Shown: positions 35,239 to 43,682, counted from the first letter of the stretch. The stretch is DNA of 64,000 nucleotides from Archaeoglobus profundus DSM 5631 (GCF_000025285.1 NC_013741.1:434001-498000), one strand, 5' to 3'. Made by a program: numbers and translations. The notes: generated by a model not told the origin, from the sequence alone.

Positions 35239-36378
35239 TCATTTTGTAGCGTAGTGTATCTTTTTTAAGCTTTTTAAGGCGATTAGGTAGGCTGAAGCGG
35301 TATGTCTATCGAGACCATATTTTTTCATAATTTTCTCGTGTTCTTTAGAGCGTGTAGTTCCTTTTGGGTTTACGTAGATTGTTTTTAGACCGTATAGTGG
35401 TGTCTTGTACGCTATAGTCTCTATTATTCTGTTTCTAAAAATTGATGTTCTGTAATTATAATTTTTAGTTTTTCTATTACCATTTTTTATCCAGTAATAC
35501 TTTAAGTAACCGACAATTTCTGGATTTTCCAATACTACGTGTGATACTCCGTGATGGTAGGCGTAGTTCAGCATGTCGTGTATTGCTTGGTATATTTTCG
35601 TCCACGCTCGCTTTCTCCTATATCCACGACTGGTTATTTCTCTAAACCAAAACGTTTTAACGTCTCTTAACCTACCGTATCTGTCTACTATAGCTATATT
35701 TAGCCTGTCGACATTAACGTCTATTCCTGCAACGTGATTTCCGAGAGGAGCATCGTATTTTCTCATAACCTCTAAATACAGGTCGTACGGTACCATTACC
35801 TGCAGGCTACAGTAAAGGCGTAGGTCATTTAAGTGGGTGTTGTATTCTTTAATGACAATTCTAGCAGGATACCCTACTTCACTCTTTATTGCTCTTTCTA
35901 CGAGTATCTTCAACAGTTTCTCGTATTTTTTAGGAGTTCTTAAATTTATTTTTATTTTTCTCGGTTCTCTTTCCTGATTGAATACCAATGCTTCTGCTTC
36001 CCTAGTCGACGTTAATCTTACGTTTAGATTTCCTTTCTTCTTTTTATCCGCTTCACACTGGAATAAGAGCCATTGTCTCAACTTTATCTCGTTCACTTTT
36101 AAACCCAGCTTACGAGCACTCTTGAGCGTTGAGTGTATTAATACAGCTATACCATCTACGTATCTACGGTTCGGAAGTACGTCGTAGCACCTTTTACGTG
36201 CATACTTGAGAAAACTCGTTTGCGATAGGTCTACTAGTATTTCATTTTCCTTTGCGTCGTTCAGAAGTCTGTGAGCGCAAAACTTAGAGAACCAAGCTGT
36301 CCACCAAACTAACCTAGCTTTTTCACCGGTAACCGTGAACGGTATGTCGACGGTGACTGGTCGATTCAACACGATCAC
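35239..36378 (-). CDS. tnpB: TnpB RNA-guided nuclease-like protein (IS605 OrfB), zinc finger lost
   Basis: This 379-residue protein has a RuvC-type core: Asp220 in VAGIDVNVDRLNIAIVD, Glu284 in HVVLENPEIVG and Asp357 in GLDRHTASAYLIALKSL, the three acidic residues of an active TnpB site. The four-cysteine zinc ribbon that normally lies between the last two is absent; after TIYVNPKGTTRSKEH comes MKKYGLDRHT. The N-terminal half contains the basic target- and RNA-binding part. The GTG at 36378 or the third-codon GTG is the start, with AGGTG overlapping it. An omega-type guide RNA would be expected over its 3' end. Confidence 0.82.
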   Translation of the reverse strand: MIVLNRPVTVDIPFTVTGEKARLVWWTAWFSKFCAHRLLNDAKENEILVDLSQTSFLKYARKRCYDVLPNRRYVDGIAVLIHSTLKSARKLGLKVNEIKLRQWLLFQCEADKKKKGNLNVRLTSTREAEALVFNQEREPRKIKINLRTPKKYEKLLKILVERAIKSEVGYPARIVIKEYNTHLNDLRLYCSLQVMVPYDLYLEVMRKYDAPLGNHVAGIDVNVDRLNIAIVDRYGRLRDVKTFWFREITSRGYRRKRAWTKIYQAIHDMLNYAYHHGVSHVVLENPEIVGYLKYYWIKNGNRKTKNYNYRTSIFRNRIIETIAYKTPLYGLKTIYVNPKGTTRSKEHEKIMKKYGLDRHTASAYLIALKSLKKIHYATK

Positions 36379-36382
36379 CTAT

Positions 36383-36394
36383 GGGTATATACCC
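36383..36394. promoter_or_regulatory. Perfect palindrome over the tnpB promoter
   Basis: GGGTATATACCC is a perfect 12-base palindrome 5 bases before the tnpB start codon. Its TATATA centre could be a TATA element or an operator. It is so close to the start that a TBP site here could not serve a leaderless tnpB mRNA, so an operator or a DNA hairpin of the element end is more likely. Confidence 0.4.
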
Positions 36395-36429
36395 CCGAAA
36401 GCTTTATAAGTCTTTTTTACGAGACGTTT

Positions 36430-36496
36430 ACGGTGGGCTTCGATTCCCGAGACCCGTAGTCGTAAGGCTACGGTGAGGGGGTCGAGGCGTCGCCGT
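36430..36496 (+). ncRNA. Structured RNA candidate in the TnpB element
   Basis: A long imperfect hairpin: ACGGTG/CGCCGT, then GCTTCGATTCCC pairing over 12 positions (with G-U) with GGGGGTCGAGGC, an internal loop GAGAC/TGA like a kink-turn, and the top stem CCGTAG/CTACGG around an 8-base loop. It is GC-rich in AT-rich surroundings. A TATA box, CTTTATAAG (36402-36410), lies about 25 bases upstream on the plus strand, fitting independent transcription away from tnpB. GTGATGA just after it (36495-36501) looks like a C box, but no D box was found. It could instead be a transposon-end fold or part of a regulatory RNA. Confidence 0.55.
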
Positions 36497-36502
36497 GATG
36501 AT

Positions 36503-36558
36503 CCCATCCGTAGCAGATACAAAATAATATAGTTCAATACATGATGCTACGGATTGGG
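36503..36558. repeat. 13-bp inverted repeat next to the structured RNA
   Basis: CCCATCCGTAGCA (36503-36515) and TGCTACGGATTGGG (36545-36558) are inverse to each other apart from one extra T; a 29-base AT-rich loop separates them. The CCGTAG/CTACGG core repeats the top stem of the neighbouring hairpin, so the two could exchange pairing. It may be the left-end hairpin of the TnpB element or a terminator. Confidence 0.6.
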
Positions 36559-36586
36559 TAAACGGTACGCTTCTAAGTACTCGTAT

Positions 36587-37216
36587 TCAATTCTGCAGGG
36601 GGACTGGTAGCTTCTCTTTCAAGGCTTTCACTCCCTCCTCGCCAAAAACGTCGTACATGATGGCGACCCAGAAAGGAACGCCTTTCTTGGCCAGATTCTC
36701 AACAGCCTTGAGCTGATATCTGAAGTACTCTCCTTTAGCTCCGGTAATCTTCTCAAAGCTATCCTCATCCCAACCCTTTATTGTGACTCTAACAACTACG
36801 TTCAATCCAACTAATAAATTTACAATATCGGAGTTATATCCGAGCATCAACCCGTTAGTTTCTAAGATGAATTCACCGTCGACAAGCGAAATGACTTTAG
36901 CTACGTGTTTTGCCGACCTTTCACCCAAAATAGGTTCGGCACCGCTTATCCTGAACAGGTAGCAATTCTTAGCCCTTGCAATTTTGCGTAATTTCTCAGC
37001 TACCTCTTCAGGAGAGTAAAACTCTCCATACTTCTCTGGCCTCAAATTCTTGAAGTAGTTCCAGCAGTAAGCACAGAGCAGATTGCATCCTACGGTATCA
37101 GCAGTGACTATACCACCGTAGTAGCGTGTATATCGAAATCGGTAGTATTTCCTCTTATCGTTTTGCATCACGATATCCTCAACTTTCCTAGCTCTCTCAA
37201 TTGGATCAAAGGACAT
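36587..37216 (-). pseudogene. Radical SAM protein, 3'-truncated by the TnpB element
   Basis: This radical SAM domain carries the cluster site DTVGCNLLCAYCWNYF (CX3CX2C) and YLFRISGAEPILGERSAK for SAM binding. The frame ends at LKEKLPVPLQN, right at the element border; about 25 further residues of a plausible C-terminus are found on the far side of tnpB (35157-35236). Residues 1-208 look normal. It may still fold, since the barrel is nearly complete. It is the last gene of a minus-strand run from gltX, overlapping nothing but only 4 bases from the flippase-like gene. Confidence 0.75.
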
Positions 37217-37220
37217 GAAA

Positions 37221-38201
37221 CTACCCCGATTTCAATATTTTCAAACTTACGAGAAATCCAAAGAACAAGTTCGTATAGTAAGTTATGGTTCTCCAAATAG
37301 CTACTAGAACACCAAGAGCACCTTGTGGAACGAATGCAGAATAGAGATAAGCCATCGTACCCTCAGCAATTCCACTGCTTCCCGGTGTTAGGGGGATTAG
37401 GGAGACTACAACTATTATCACCTGTGCAGTTATTGAGAACAGGAAGTAGGGTGGAAGGTGCATTGCTAACAGTATGAATGATGGTATCAGAAAACCTAAG
37501 AGCCACATGGCGATTGTAAGCAGAAAGACTATGCATGCGTAATGCTTCGATTTCAAAATGTCTATTAAGGCAACTCTGAATCTCAAAGCCTCGGTTATCA
37601 CTTTAGCCTTTATCTCGTCTGTTCTACCCTTCAAAAATCTTCTAGTGAATTTGAACAGTTTTTCTACAAATCTCTCGATCTTTTTCGGGTTCTTCAGCAG
37701 TGTGTAGAGAAGAGCTATGAAGAGAACCAAGAATAACGAGAATATACCAGCAACTCTAAAGCCTAATCCAACGTAAAATCCAGTCAGGATTACAAGAATT
37801 GGTAGAGAAATTGCAAAAAATATTGCATCGAGCAATCTCTCTATTAGGACAACGGCTGAAGCCGTTCCGTAGCTTTTGCAGACATCTGCAACCATCTTAA
37901 CTCTCACAGGTTCTCCGCCAGCAGATGAAGGAGTTATGGCCGCGAAAAACATGCTTGAAAGCGTTGTTATGAGGGAATAACTGTAGCTAACATCACTCCC
38001 CAAAGTCTTGGCAATTATTTTCAATCTCAAAGCCCATAAGAGCCAGAAAGAAACTTGAAGGAGAAAGGCGATTACTAGAAATTTATAATCGAGAGTTCTT
38101 ATAATGCTTAGAGAAACTTCAAAATTGGATATGTGGAAAATTATGGCGATCGTTACGATGCTGATTATTAGAGCAATTGTTGCTTTAATCCAGTCTTTCA
38201 T
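37221..38201 (-). CDS. Flippase-like membrane protein (LPG synthase TM family, UPF0104)
   Basis: This 326-residue protein has seven or eight membrane helices. PSSAGGEPVRVKMVADVCKS near residue 95 and PLTPGSSGIAEGTMAYLYSA near residue 275 are the two conserved family blocks. Members move or modify lipids, including aglycon parts of lysyl-phosphatidylglycerol and dolichol-type lipids. The gene overlaps the upstream GT2 gene by 17 bases, so a joint role in surface lipid or glycan synthesis is likely. Confidence 0.85.
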   Translation of the reverse strand: MKDWIKATIALIISIVTIAIIFHISNFEVSLSIIRTLDYKFLVIAFLLQVSFWLLWALRLKIIAKTLGSDVSYSYSLITTLSSMFFAAITPSSAGGEPVRVKMVADVCKSYGTASAVVLIERLLDAIFFAISLPILVILTGFYVGLGFRVAGIFSLFLVLFIALLYTLLKNPKKIERFVEKLFKFTRRFLKGRTDEIKAKVITEALRFRVALIDILKSKHYACIVFLLTIAMWLLGFLIPSFILLAMHLPPYFLFSITAQVIIVVVSLIPLTPGSSGIAEGTMAYLYSAFVPQGALGVLVAIWRTITYYTNLFFGFLVSLKILKSG

Positions 38202-39108
38202 TTGACCACCTCATGTAGTGTATCAGTGCTTTGATCGAGTAGATTGAGTGAATTGCAAATCCTATGAGTGGAGCGATAAAGTAGAACCATCTGAAGCGTC
38301 TAATAAACCTTTTTGATTTGAAGTGAATGGCTATTGAGGAAGCTAAGAGAATTAGGGCGTAGATTATCAGAGCCTCTAAATTGAATGCGAGTAGGGGGAT
38401 CATGAATATAAGAAGTGACCACGCCAATACATCGTACGGCTTAAATCCTACCATCTTTAAAGCCTGTGCAACACCTTTCGCCCTAGCACTCTGCCAAGCC
38501 AAAACATCTTTCAAATTTCTGGGCAAACTTACGACTACCTTAGCATTTGCTAAGCCACACTTAACATTCAAACCGTTTTTGAGTAATAAAAGACTAAAAC
38601 CGTAATCCTCAGCCCTGACACTCGTAGGATACATGATTTCCCTGTATATCCAAGTCTTCTCAGCCTTGTTGTTCCCCGGTGCGTGTCTTCTGTATAGCTT
38701 TGGAACTATTAAATGAATTGCATGATACCAAGCGAAGGCGTGATCGAGAAAACTACCCTCCAAAATCGGAACTCCACCAACTATATCGTAATTCTTTAGA
38801 GCTTTAACCATCTCTTCAATGTATCTTTTATCATAGACGTTTTCCGAGTCACCCCAAATGACTGCATCGTAACCCCTCTTTAACGCGAACTCGCAACCTT
38901 CCACCCTCGCAAAACCCGTTCCACCCAGTCTATTTTGAACTTTAAACATAACTCCGTATTTCTCAGCAATTTCTTTGGAGTTGTCCTTGGATTTTCCGTC
39001 TAGAACGAGTACATCGAAATTCTTGTAAGTCTGATCCTTCAAGGACTTTAAACACCTCTCAAGTCCTTCTGCATTGTCTTTGTTGAGAATTACTACCAGA
39101 ACTTTCAT
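38185..39108 (-). CDS. Family 2 glycosyltransferase with C-terminal membrane helices
   Basis: This is a GT-A transferase of 307 residues: LVVILNKDNAEGLERCLKSL and FDVLVLDGKSKDNSKEIAEK at the nucleotide site, VIWGDSENVYDKRYIEEM at the DxD position (here D-S-E), and PTSVRAEDYGFSLLLLKNGL with the ED catalytic pair. The last 70 residues contain two or three membrane helices. It overlaps the oxidoreductase upstream by 4 bases and the flippase-like gene downstream, so it is a central part of the glycolipid operon. Confidence 0.85.
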   Translation of the reverse strand: MKVLVVILNKDNAEGLERCLKSLKDQTYKNFDVLVLDGKSKDNSKEIAEKYGVMFKVQNRLGGTGFARVEGCEFALKRGYDAVIWGDSENVYDKRYIEEMVKALKNYDIVGGVPILEGSFLDHAFAWYHAIHLIVPKLYRRHAPGNNKAEKTWIYREIMYPTSVRAEDYGFSLLLLKNGLNVKCGLANAKVVVSLPRNLKDVLAWQSARAKGVAQALKMVGFKPYDVLAWSLLIFMIPLLAFNLEALIIYALILLASSIAIHFKSKRFIRRFRWFYFIAPLIGFAIHSIYSIKALIHYMRWSNERLD

Positions 39109-40304
39109 AGCTCTTTTGCAAGATTTTTAGCTTTGATCCATACAGCATCCATATTCAAATACTCCCAGTTTCCGAATCTGCCAAAGGGTATTACTCCGTT
39201 TTCAATGAGAAATCCTCTGATTTCTTCAATCTGACTGTAGCTCTCATCGTATACTATGTAAGCATAATCCCACTCCCACTTTAGACATATCTCAGGTTCA
39301 ACTTTGAATCCTATCCTTTCCAAACCCTCCAAAACTTCATCGATCTCAGCCTTCCCAGATATCTCAGCTATCAGGTTTACCCTGTTTTCGGGAGCCATGT
39401 TCGGGCTGTAGTTGTGAAGGAAAGCTACTCTATGAAAGATTACATCACCATCTGGAACGTACACCCAGTGAAAATCTGGAAGATCTCCCTTCCCACCGAT
39501 TCCAACGACTGTAAGGGGATTGTAGCTCAGCTTGACTTTCATACCCAACATTCTAGCTGTAACGTCTATTGGAGCAGTTGAAACGACTTTATCGCACACG
39601 TATTCTTTCTTTCCTTTTAAGATAAATCGTTCCCCTTCCCTTTCTATTTTCTTAATTCTCTCGTTTGTAACGATGTTGCAATGCTTTGCCAGATTTCTTG
39701 CTAGTGTCTCGATTCCCCCTTCCAAAGGATAGTAAAACCTCAGCTGGTGCGTATAACCTTCTGTAGGAATTCCGACACACGACTTTAATATGTCTTCAAC
39801 CGGTGGATTTGGAACCCTATTCCCCACCCATTCGAGCGTAATCTTTCTTAGATCTGTCTTCCAGAGTTTCTCGTTGTAGGGTCTTAGGTATTTATCTGTT
39901 ATAGCCCTGCCGAAGACATAGTAAAACCACTCGAGCAGATTTTTGGGCTTTTCCTTCTCTCTAACGTAGTTCATAAAGAAGTCGTAGAGAATCTCGAACC
40001 TCTCCTCCTTTGGTAACATGTAAATCCCGTTCTCAAACGGATACTTCACAAATCTCCCTTTATAATGTATGAAAGTCCTCCTCCTATGTTCGACAACTCT
40101 CCCAATGATGTTCACTAACTCTCTGAGAGCGTTCGCATCCTTTGAGAATATTATGTGAGATCCGCCAGTGTCGAACGTGTATCCATCAACGTATTCACTC
40201 CTCAGAAGTCCACCTACCCTGTCTTTAGCCTCTAAGACTATAGAATCCTTAACGTGGTATGCCAGTGAAAGCCCTGCTAGCCCTCCTCCTATTATTCCTA
40301 TCAA
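39105..40304 (-). CDS. FAD-dependent amine oxidase/UDP-galactopyranose mutase-like protein
   Basis: This 399-residue flavoprotein starts MIGIIGGGLAGLSLAYHVK, the FAD Rossmann loop, then LEAKDRVGGLLRSEYVDGYT and FDTGGSHIIFS, as in protoporphyrinogen oxidase- and UGM-like enzymes. FLIENGVIPFGRFGNWEYLN with the final FAD-binding segment closes the fold. In a gene run with a GT2 and flippase it may act as a sugar mutase or an amino-sugar oxidase; the substrate is unknown. Its start overlaps the mptE stop by 4 bases. Confidence 0.8.
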   Translation of the reverse strand: MIGIIGGGLAGLSLAYHVKDSIVLEAKDRVGGLLRSEYVDGYTFDTGGSHIIFSKDANALRELVNIIGRVVEHRRRTFIHYKGRFVKYPFENGIYMLPKEERFEILYDFFMNYVREKEKPKNLLEWFYYVFGRAITDKYLRPYNEKLWKTDLRKITLEWVGNRVPNPPVEDILKSCVGIPTEGYTHQLRFYYPLEGGIETLARNLAKHCNIVTNERIKKIEREGERFILKGKKEYVCDKVVSTAPIDVTARMLGMKVKLSYNPLTVVGIGGKGDLPDFHWVYVPDGDVIFHRVAFLHNYSPNMAPENRVNLIAEISGKAEIDEVLEGLERIGFKVEPEICLKWEWDYAYIVYDESYSQIEEIRGFLIENGVIPFGRFGNWEYLNMDAVWIKAKNLAKEL

Positions 40305-40897
40305 ATTATCCCCTCCATCCGCAGTATGTATTCAGCCCACTTCAGCTTTCTCAACTTTAATCCGTCAGCTCTTTCGAAGTCGAAACCCACGAGTCTTATA
40401 GATCTTGCTTTAAAGTGCTTGGCAATTATTGCAGCTCTATCACCATCGGTAAAACCGCAGAAGTTGTAAACGCCGTTTACAGGCTCAACTTGAGTTGTTG
40501 CTACAAATCTATCCAGCTTTGGGACAATTTCTCTAAGAAGTTCAATGTTGTCGCCATGAGCATGCAAAATTATTATGCAATCTTTTTCCTCGAGCTTCTT
40601 GAGTATTTTCCAACCCTCTTCACCATCCGTTACGTGTATGTGCGGGATTATGTCATAATTTAAGATGCTCTTGCCAGCAGTTATTAGAACATCCCATTTG
40701 AAATCTAAACTCTTTGCCAGAGGTCCCAGAACGACAACATCTTTTCCTTCAATGAATTTCAATACGTCAGCGGGTAAAAACTTGCCTTTTCCGAGCTCAG
40801 CCATAATTTTTGTGGCCGTTCTATCTTTTTCAACATCTAATTTCAAATCTTTGGCAATTCTCGGATAAACTTCTTTCAGCCAGAATTCAAGATGCAT
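40301..40897 (-). CDS. mptE: 6-hydroxymethyl-7,8-dihydropterin pyrophosphokinase (MptE-like, DUF115)
   Basis: This makes the activated pterin for tetrahydromethanopterin synthesis. Family motifs: KDVVVLGPLAKSLDFKWD (nucleotide loop), HIHVTDGEEGWKILKKL, IILHAHGDNIELLREIV and YNFCGFTDGDRAAIIAKHF. The length of 198 residues is short compared with some DUF115 proteins but fits archaeal MptE. The role agrees with the methanogen-type C1 cofactors used in Archaeoglobales. It overlaps the nuclease gene by 11 bases and the oxidoreductase by 4. Confidence 0.85.
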   Translation of the reverse strand: MHLEFWLKEVYPRIAKDLKLDVEKDRTATKIMAELGKGKFLPADVLKFIEGKDVVVLGPLAKSLDFKWDVLITAGKSILNYDIIPHIHVTDGEEGWKILKKLEEKDCIIILHAHGDNIELLREIVPKLDRFVATTQVEPVNGVYNFCGFTDGDRAAIIAKHFKARSIRLVGFDFERADGLKLRKLKWAEYILRMEGII

Positions 40898-41390
40898 ACT
40901 TCCATAACCCCCTTCTCTCTTTCATAGCAATCTCCTGAAGCTTCAAGTAGTATTCGAGCTTCTTGAACTTAGTGACGTAAACCCTTGCATAACCTTCTTT
41001 CAATAGGAGGGCGTTGAAATCCGTACCATTGACGTAGACATAAGCTAACAGTCTGCCGTATCTATCCCTGTAACCCGTCATGGGATCAAACTCGAGTGTA
41101 ACGTTTTTATTGTCGAGATAACTCTCCGCAAATTCCTTAGCCTTCAATCCCCATTCAGCTAAGAGCGTCAGGTTCGTTATGTTGTCGTATTCGTAGGGTT
41201 TGTTTTGCTCGGCCTTTATCTCAGGTGTGTCGACCCCTATGAGTCTTACCTTTTCGATTTTTCCATCTATCTTCACGATAATTGTGTCACCATCTACAAC
41301 GTCAACAACAACCCCTTTCTCAACTCTCTCGTATTCCAAACAGCCCAAAAATACCAAAGCTAAGATGACTGTTAAATGGAGTAGTCTCAT
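40887..41390 (-). CDS. Thermonuclease-like exported nuclease (lipoprotein)
   Basis: This is a staphylococcal-nuclease fold protein of 167 residues. The N-terminus MRLLHLTVILALVFLGCLEY is a lipoprotein-type signal with the modified Cys17. VVDVVDGDTIIVKIDGK, VRLIGVDTPEIK with the first active-site Arg, GLKAKEFAESYL and DRYGRLLAYVYV with the second Arg follow. It would degrade DNA or RNA outside the membrane. It overlaps gltX by 4 bases, so it is expressed with housekeeping genes. Confidence 0.88.
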   Translation of the reverse strand: MRLLHLTVILALVFLGCLEYERVEKGVVVDVVDGDTIIVKIDGKIEKVRLIGVDTPEIKAEQNKPYEYDNITNLTLLAEWGLKAKEFAESYLDNKNVTLEFDPMTGYRDRYGRLLAYVYVNGTDFNALLLKEGYARVYVTKFKKLEYYLKLQEIAMKERRGLWKYAS

Positions 41391-43051
41391 GGATGCGTGT
41401 AGATTGCTCTTAAAAATCCGTTAAAAGACTCAAGCCTACAGAAGGCAAATCTCTCAAATTGGACAACGTTACCCATGTCGTTTAAGGCATTCTTCTCAGC
41501 AAACCCCTCTTTGGTAACCTCACCTATAACTTTGCAATCGATTGAATCATCCTCTGATAGCCAGTGAATTATTCTTCCTTTCTTAACATCTCCAAGCTCG
41601 TAGCTGACGAACTCGAATATTCTCTCGTTTTTGTCAATCAACTTGATGTTGCAGAAGTCCTTGAGTCTGATTATATCGCCCTCCTTCAACTTCTCGAAAT
41701 CATCACTGGTTATGTAGACCGTGCTCTTACCTCTCAAAACTCTGAAGCCATCCTTGTTCGGATGCAGTGGTATCCTAACTTCCCTCTCCTCAACACCCTC
41801 GATTTTTATCTCAACAGGATTCCAGACGAAGAAGTATCTATTTGCAACTGGATCCACGAGCTTTCTGTTCTCAGCATAGAGATTCTTCACGCTTACAGCC
41901 ACATCGTTCTCACCGACACCCAATGAAAGGATGAAGTTCCTTATAGCCTCTGGCTGAAAGCCTCTCCTTCTAAAAGCCCTTATTGTTGGCAATCTTGGGT
42001 CGTCCCAGCCCTCATACTTTCCCTCTTCAATAGCCTTCCTTATCTCGCTCGTAGAAAGCCTCCCAAACTCGTGAATGCTCACCTTTCCCCAGTGCTTCGT
42101 TATAGGATATTCCCAGCCAAAGTACTTGTAGATGTATCTCTGCCTAAGCTCCGAATCTCTCAAGTCCTTTCCCCTGATTATGTGTGTGATACCCAAGATG
42201 TGATCTTCTATAGCCGATTCAAAGTCCAAAGTAGGCCAAACACAGTATTTATCCCCTACAAGCGGGTGGTCTTCGTATATTATTCTGAAGGCAACCCAGT
42301 CCCTTATTGCAGGGTCTTTGTGCCTCATGTCCGTCTTTATTCTTATGACAACCTCTCCTTCCTCGTATTCACCGTTGAGCATCTTTTCCCAAACCTCCAA
42401 AGCTTTCTCCTTACTAACGTTCCTATGAGGGCATTCTACTCCCGCATCTCTGTATTTCTTGAATTCCTCCCTACTGCAGAAGCATGGATAGGCCTTCTCC
42501 ATCTTAAGCAGTTTTTCACAGTACTCGTAGTAGATGGGAATTCTCTTAGAAGCGTAAACGACTTCCTTTGGCTTAGCATCCAGCCATTCGCAATCCTCAA
42601 GATACCATCCGTAAGCTTCCAAGAGCGGTCTTTTAGTGCGGGGATCCGTGTCGTCAAACCTCAGAATAAACTTCCCCTTGTACATCTTGCAATACTCATC
42701 GTTCACAATTATTCCACGAGCGGAACCCAATGTTGGAGGCCCATTGGGGTTTGGAGCAAAACGCATCACAACTTTTCCCTCTTCAGCATTTTCCAATGGT
42801 GGAAGTTTAGTCTCCCTTTCATCCTTCTTTTTGACATCTATTACAGAATACCTCTCGAAGAGCGCCCTCCTTTTCTCCTCACTCAGCGAGTTGAACTCTG
42901 CAATACACTCTTTGACAATTTCAAGAACTTCTTTAGCCTTACTCCTAAGCTCTGGCATTTCAGCCATTATCTTGCCCATCACAGCCTTCTCGTTGGGTTT
43001 GCCGTATTTCAGAGCATTTAGAACCACGTACTTCATTACTATCTCTTTCAC
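41387..43051 (-). CDS. gltX: Glutamyl-tRNA synthetase (archaeal type)
   Basis: This is a class I synthetase of 554 residues: the HIGH-type motif in MRFAPNPNGPPTLGSARG and the KMSKS-type site in HEFGRLSTSEIRKAIEEGK, followed by an archaeal/eukaryal beta-barrel anticodon domain (KIEGVEEREVRIPLHPNK). No glutaminyl-tRNA synthetase is seen, so it probably charges both tRNA-Glu and tRNA-Gln. The GTG at 43051 lies about 26 bases after TTTTATAACG (43073-43082 on the minus strand); an ATG 15 bases on is possible. It leads a minus-strand run down to 36587. Confidence 0.95.
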   Translation of the reverse strand: MKEIVMKYVVLNALKYGKPNEKAVMGKIMAEMPELRSKAKEVLEIVKECIAEFNSLSEEKRRALFERYSVIDVKKKDERETKLPPLENAEEGKVVMRFAPNPNGPPTLGSARGIIVNDEYCKMYKGKFILRFDDTDPRTKRPLLEAYGWYLEDCEWLDAKPKEVVYASKRIPIYYEYCEKLLKMEKAYPCFCSREEFKKYRDAGVECPHRNVSKEKALEVWEKMLNGEYEEGEVVIRIKTDMRHKDPAIRDWVAFRIIYEDHPLVGDKYCVWPTLDFESAIEDHILGITHIIRGKDLRDSELRQRYIYKYFGWEYPITKHWGKVSIHEFGRLSTSEIRKAIEEGKYEGWDDPRLPTIRAFRRRGFQPEAIRNFILSLGVGENDVAVSVKNLYAENRKLVDPVANRYFFVWNPVEIKIEGVEEREVRIPLHPNKDGFRVLRGKSTVYITSDDFEKLKEGDIIRLKDFCNIKLIDKNERIFEFVSYELGDVKKGRIIHWLSEDDSIDCKVIGEVTKEGFAEKNALNDMGNVVQFERFAFCRLESFNGFLRAIYTHP

Positions 43052-43145
43052 GATTTCGATTTGTTCGGAGGCGTTATAAAACTGTTATTAAGCCATGAAT
43101 GGAGGCTTACGTATGAAGACGTTGATGTCGATTATAAAATCATCA

Positions 43146-43682
43146 CTAAAAAGCCTTGTAAAGCTTCTCCTTCCTCAAGTATTCTCCCCTGTCAACTAAA
43201 TTTTCGACTACAACCCTGTCCTCTTCAACATCCTTGTATCTACTGGCGTCGAATCTGCTCTTTCCCAATCCTAGAATGTCACCCTTGGAGTTGCAGACGA
43301 AAACTACGTCGTTCTCTTCCACGTCGTCCGTAACCTTTACGACAGACCTTGCAAATATGTCTCTCCCGTATAGGAACAGCATTTCACCCTTTTCATCCAC
43401 GTAAACCTTCTTCTTCTCTCTTCTGATCAAATAGAAAGATCCTTCAAGTGTAAACCTAAGTCTTCTACTTCCCACTTCTCCGACCTTTATTCCAACGCAG
43501 ACGTAGTTCAGCTTTACCCTATTGATGAAGTTTGCTAAATCCTTTGAAAGGGCGTAAAGCTCTTTTGCACCTTCGGAATCCTTGATCAGAAGCTCATTTT
43601 CCTCTAGAAAGTTTTCAGAACCAAAAGCTCTTAGGGCAGATTTTACAACCTTCTCTTCTCTCCTCTTTGGCTTTCTAAGCAT
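43146..43682 (-). CDS. nip7: Nip7-like PUA-domain ribosome biogenesis protein
   Basis: This 178-residue protein resembles eukaryotic and archaeal Nip7. The N-terminal domain includes LYALSKDLANFINRVKLNYV, and the C-terminal PUA domain has EMLFLYGRDIFARSVVKVTD, GDILGLGKSRFDASRY and VVVENLVDRGEYLRKEKL, all typical. It binds pre-rRNA or the exosome during 60S-type assembly. The gene start is 40 bases inside the upstream ORF, an unusually long overlap; the start MLRKPKRREE at 43682 is preferred because the family is conserved from there. Confidence 0.85.
   Translation of the reverse strand: MLRKPKRREEKVVKSALRAFGSENFLEENELLIKDSEGAKELYALSKDLANFINRVKLNYVCVGIKVGEVGSRRLRFTLEGSFYLIRREKKKVYVDEKGEMLFLYGRDIFARSVVKVTDDVEENDVVFVCNSKGDILGLGKSRFDASRYKDVEEDRVVVENLVDRGEYLRKEKLYKAF

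Larger units (their letters stand above)
35227..36590 (-). mobile_element. TnpB-only IS605-type element inserted in a radical SAM gene
   Basis: The element comprises a tnpB gene without tnpA, about 210 bases of non-coding sequence before it and a very short right end. Limits are inferred from the two halves of the interrupted radical SAM gene, so they are good only to about 10 bases. No target duplication is seen, as expected for this family. Without tnpA it could move only by help from a related element elsewhere. Confidence 0.65.

Noticed and set aside
36430-36460. tRNA-like T-arm (TTCGATTCC) near the TnpB element
   Set aside because: The flanking bases do not form the five-pair T stem, and no D or anticodon arm is present. 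The bases belong to a longer hairpin.
42071-43021. 316-codon plus-strand ORF opposite gltX
   Set aside because: It is the antisense shadow of a fully conserved synthetase gene, with no family features of its own.
43052-43145. C/D box RNA between nip7 and gltX (GTGATGA on the minus strand)
   Set aside because: No D box (CTGA) at a suitable distance, and part of it is explained as the gltX promoter.
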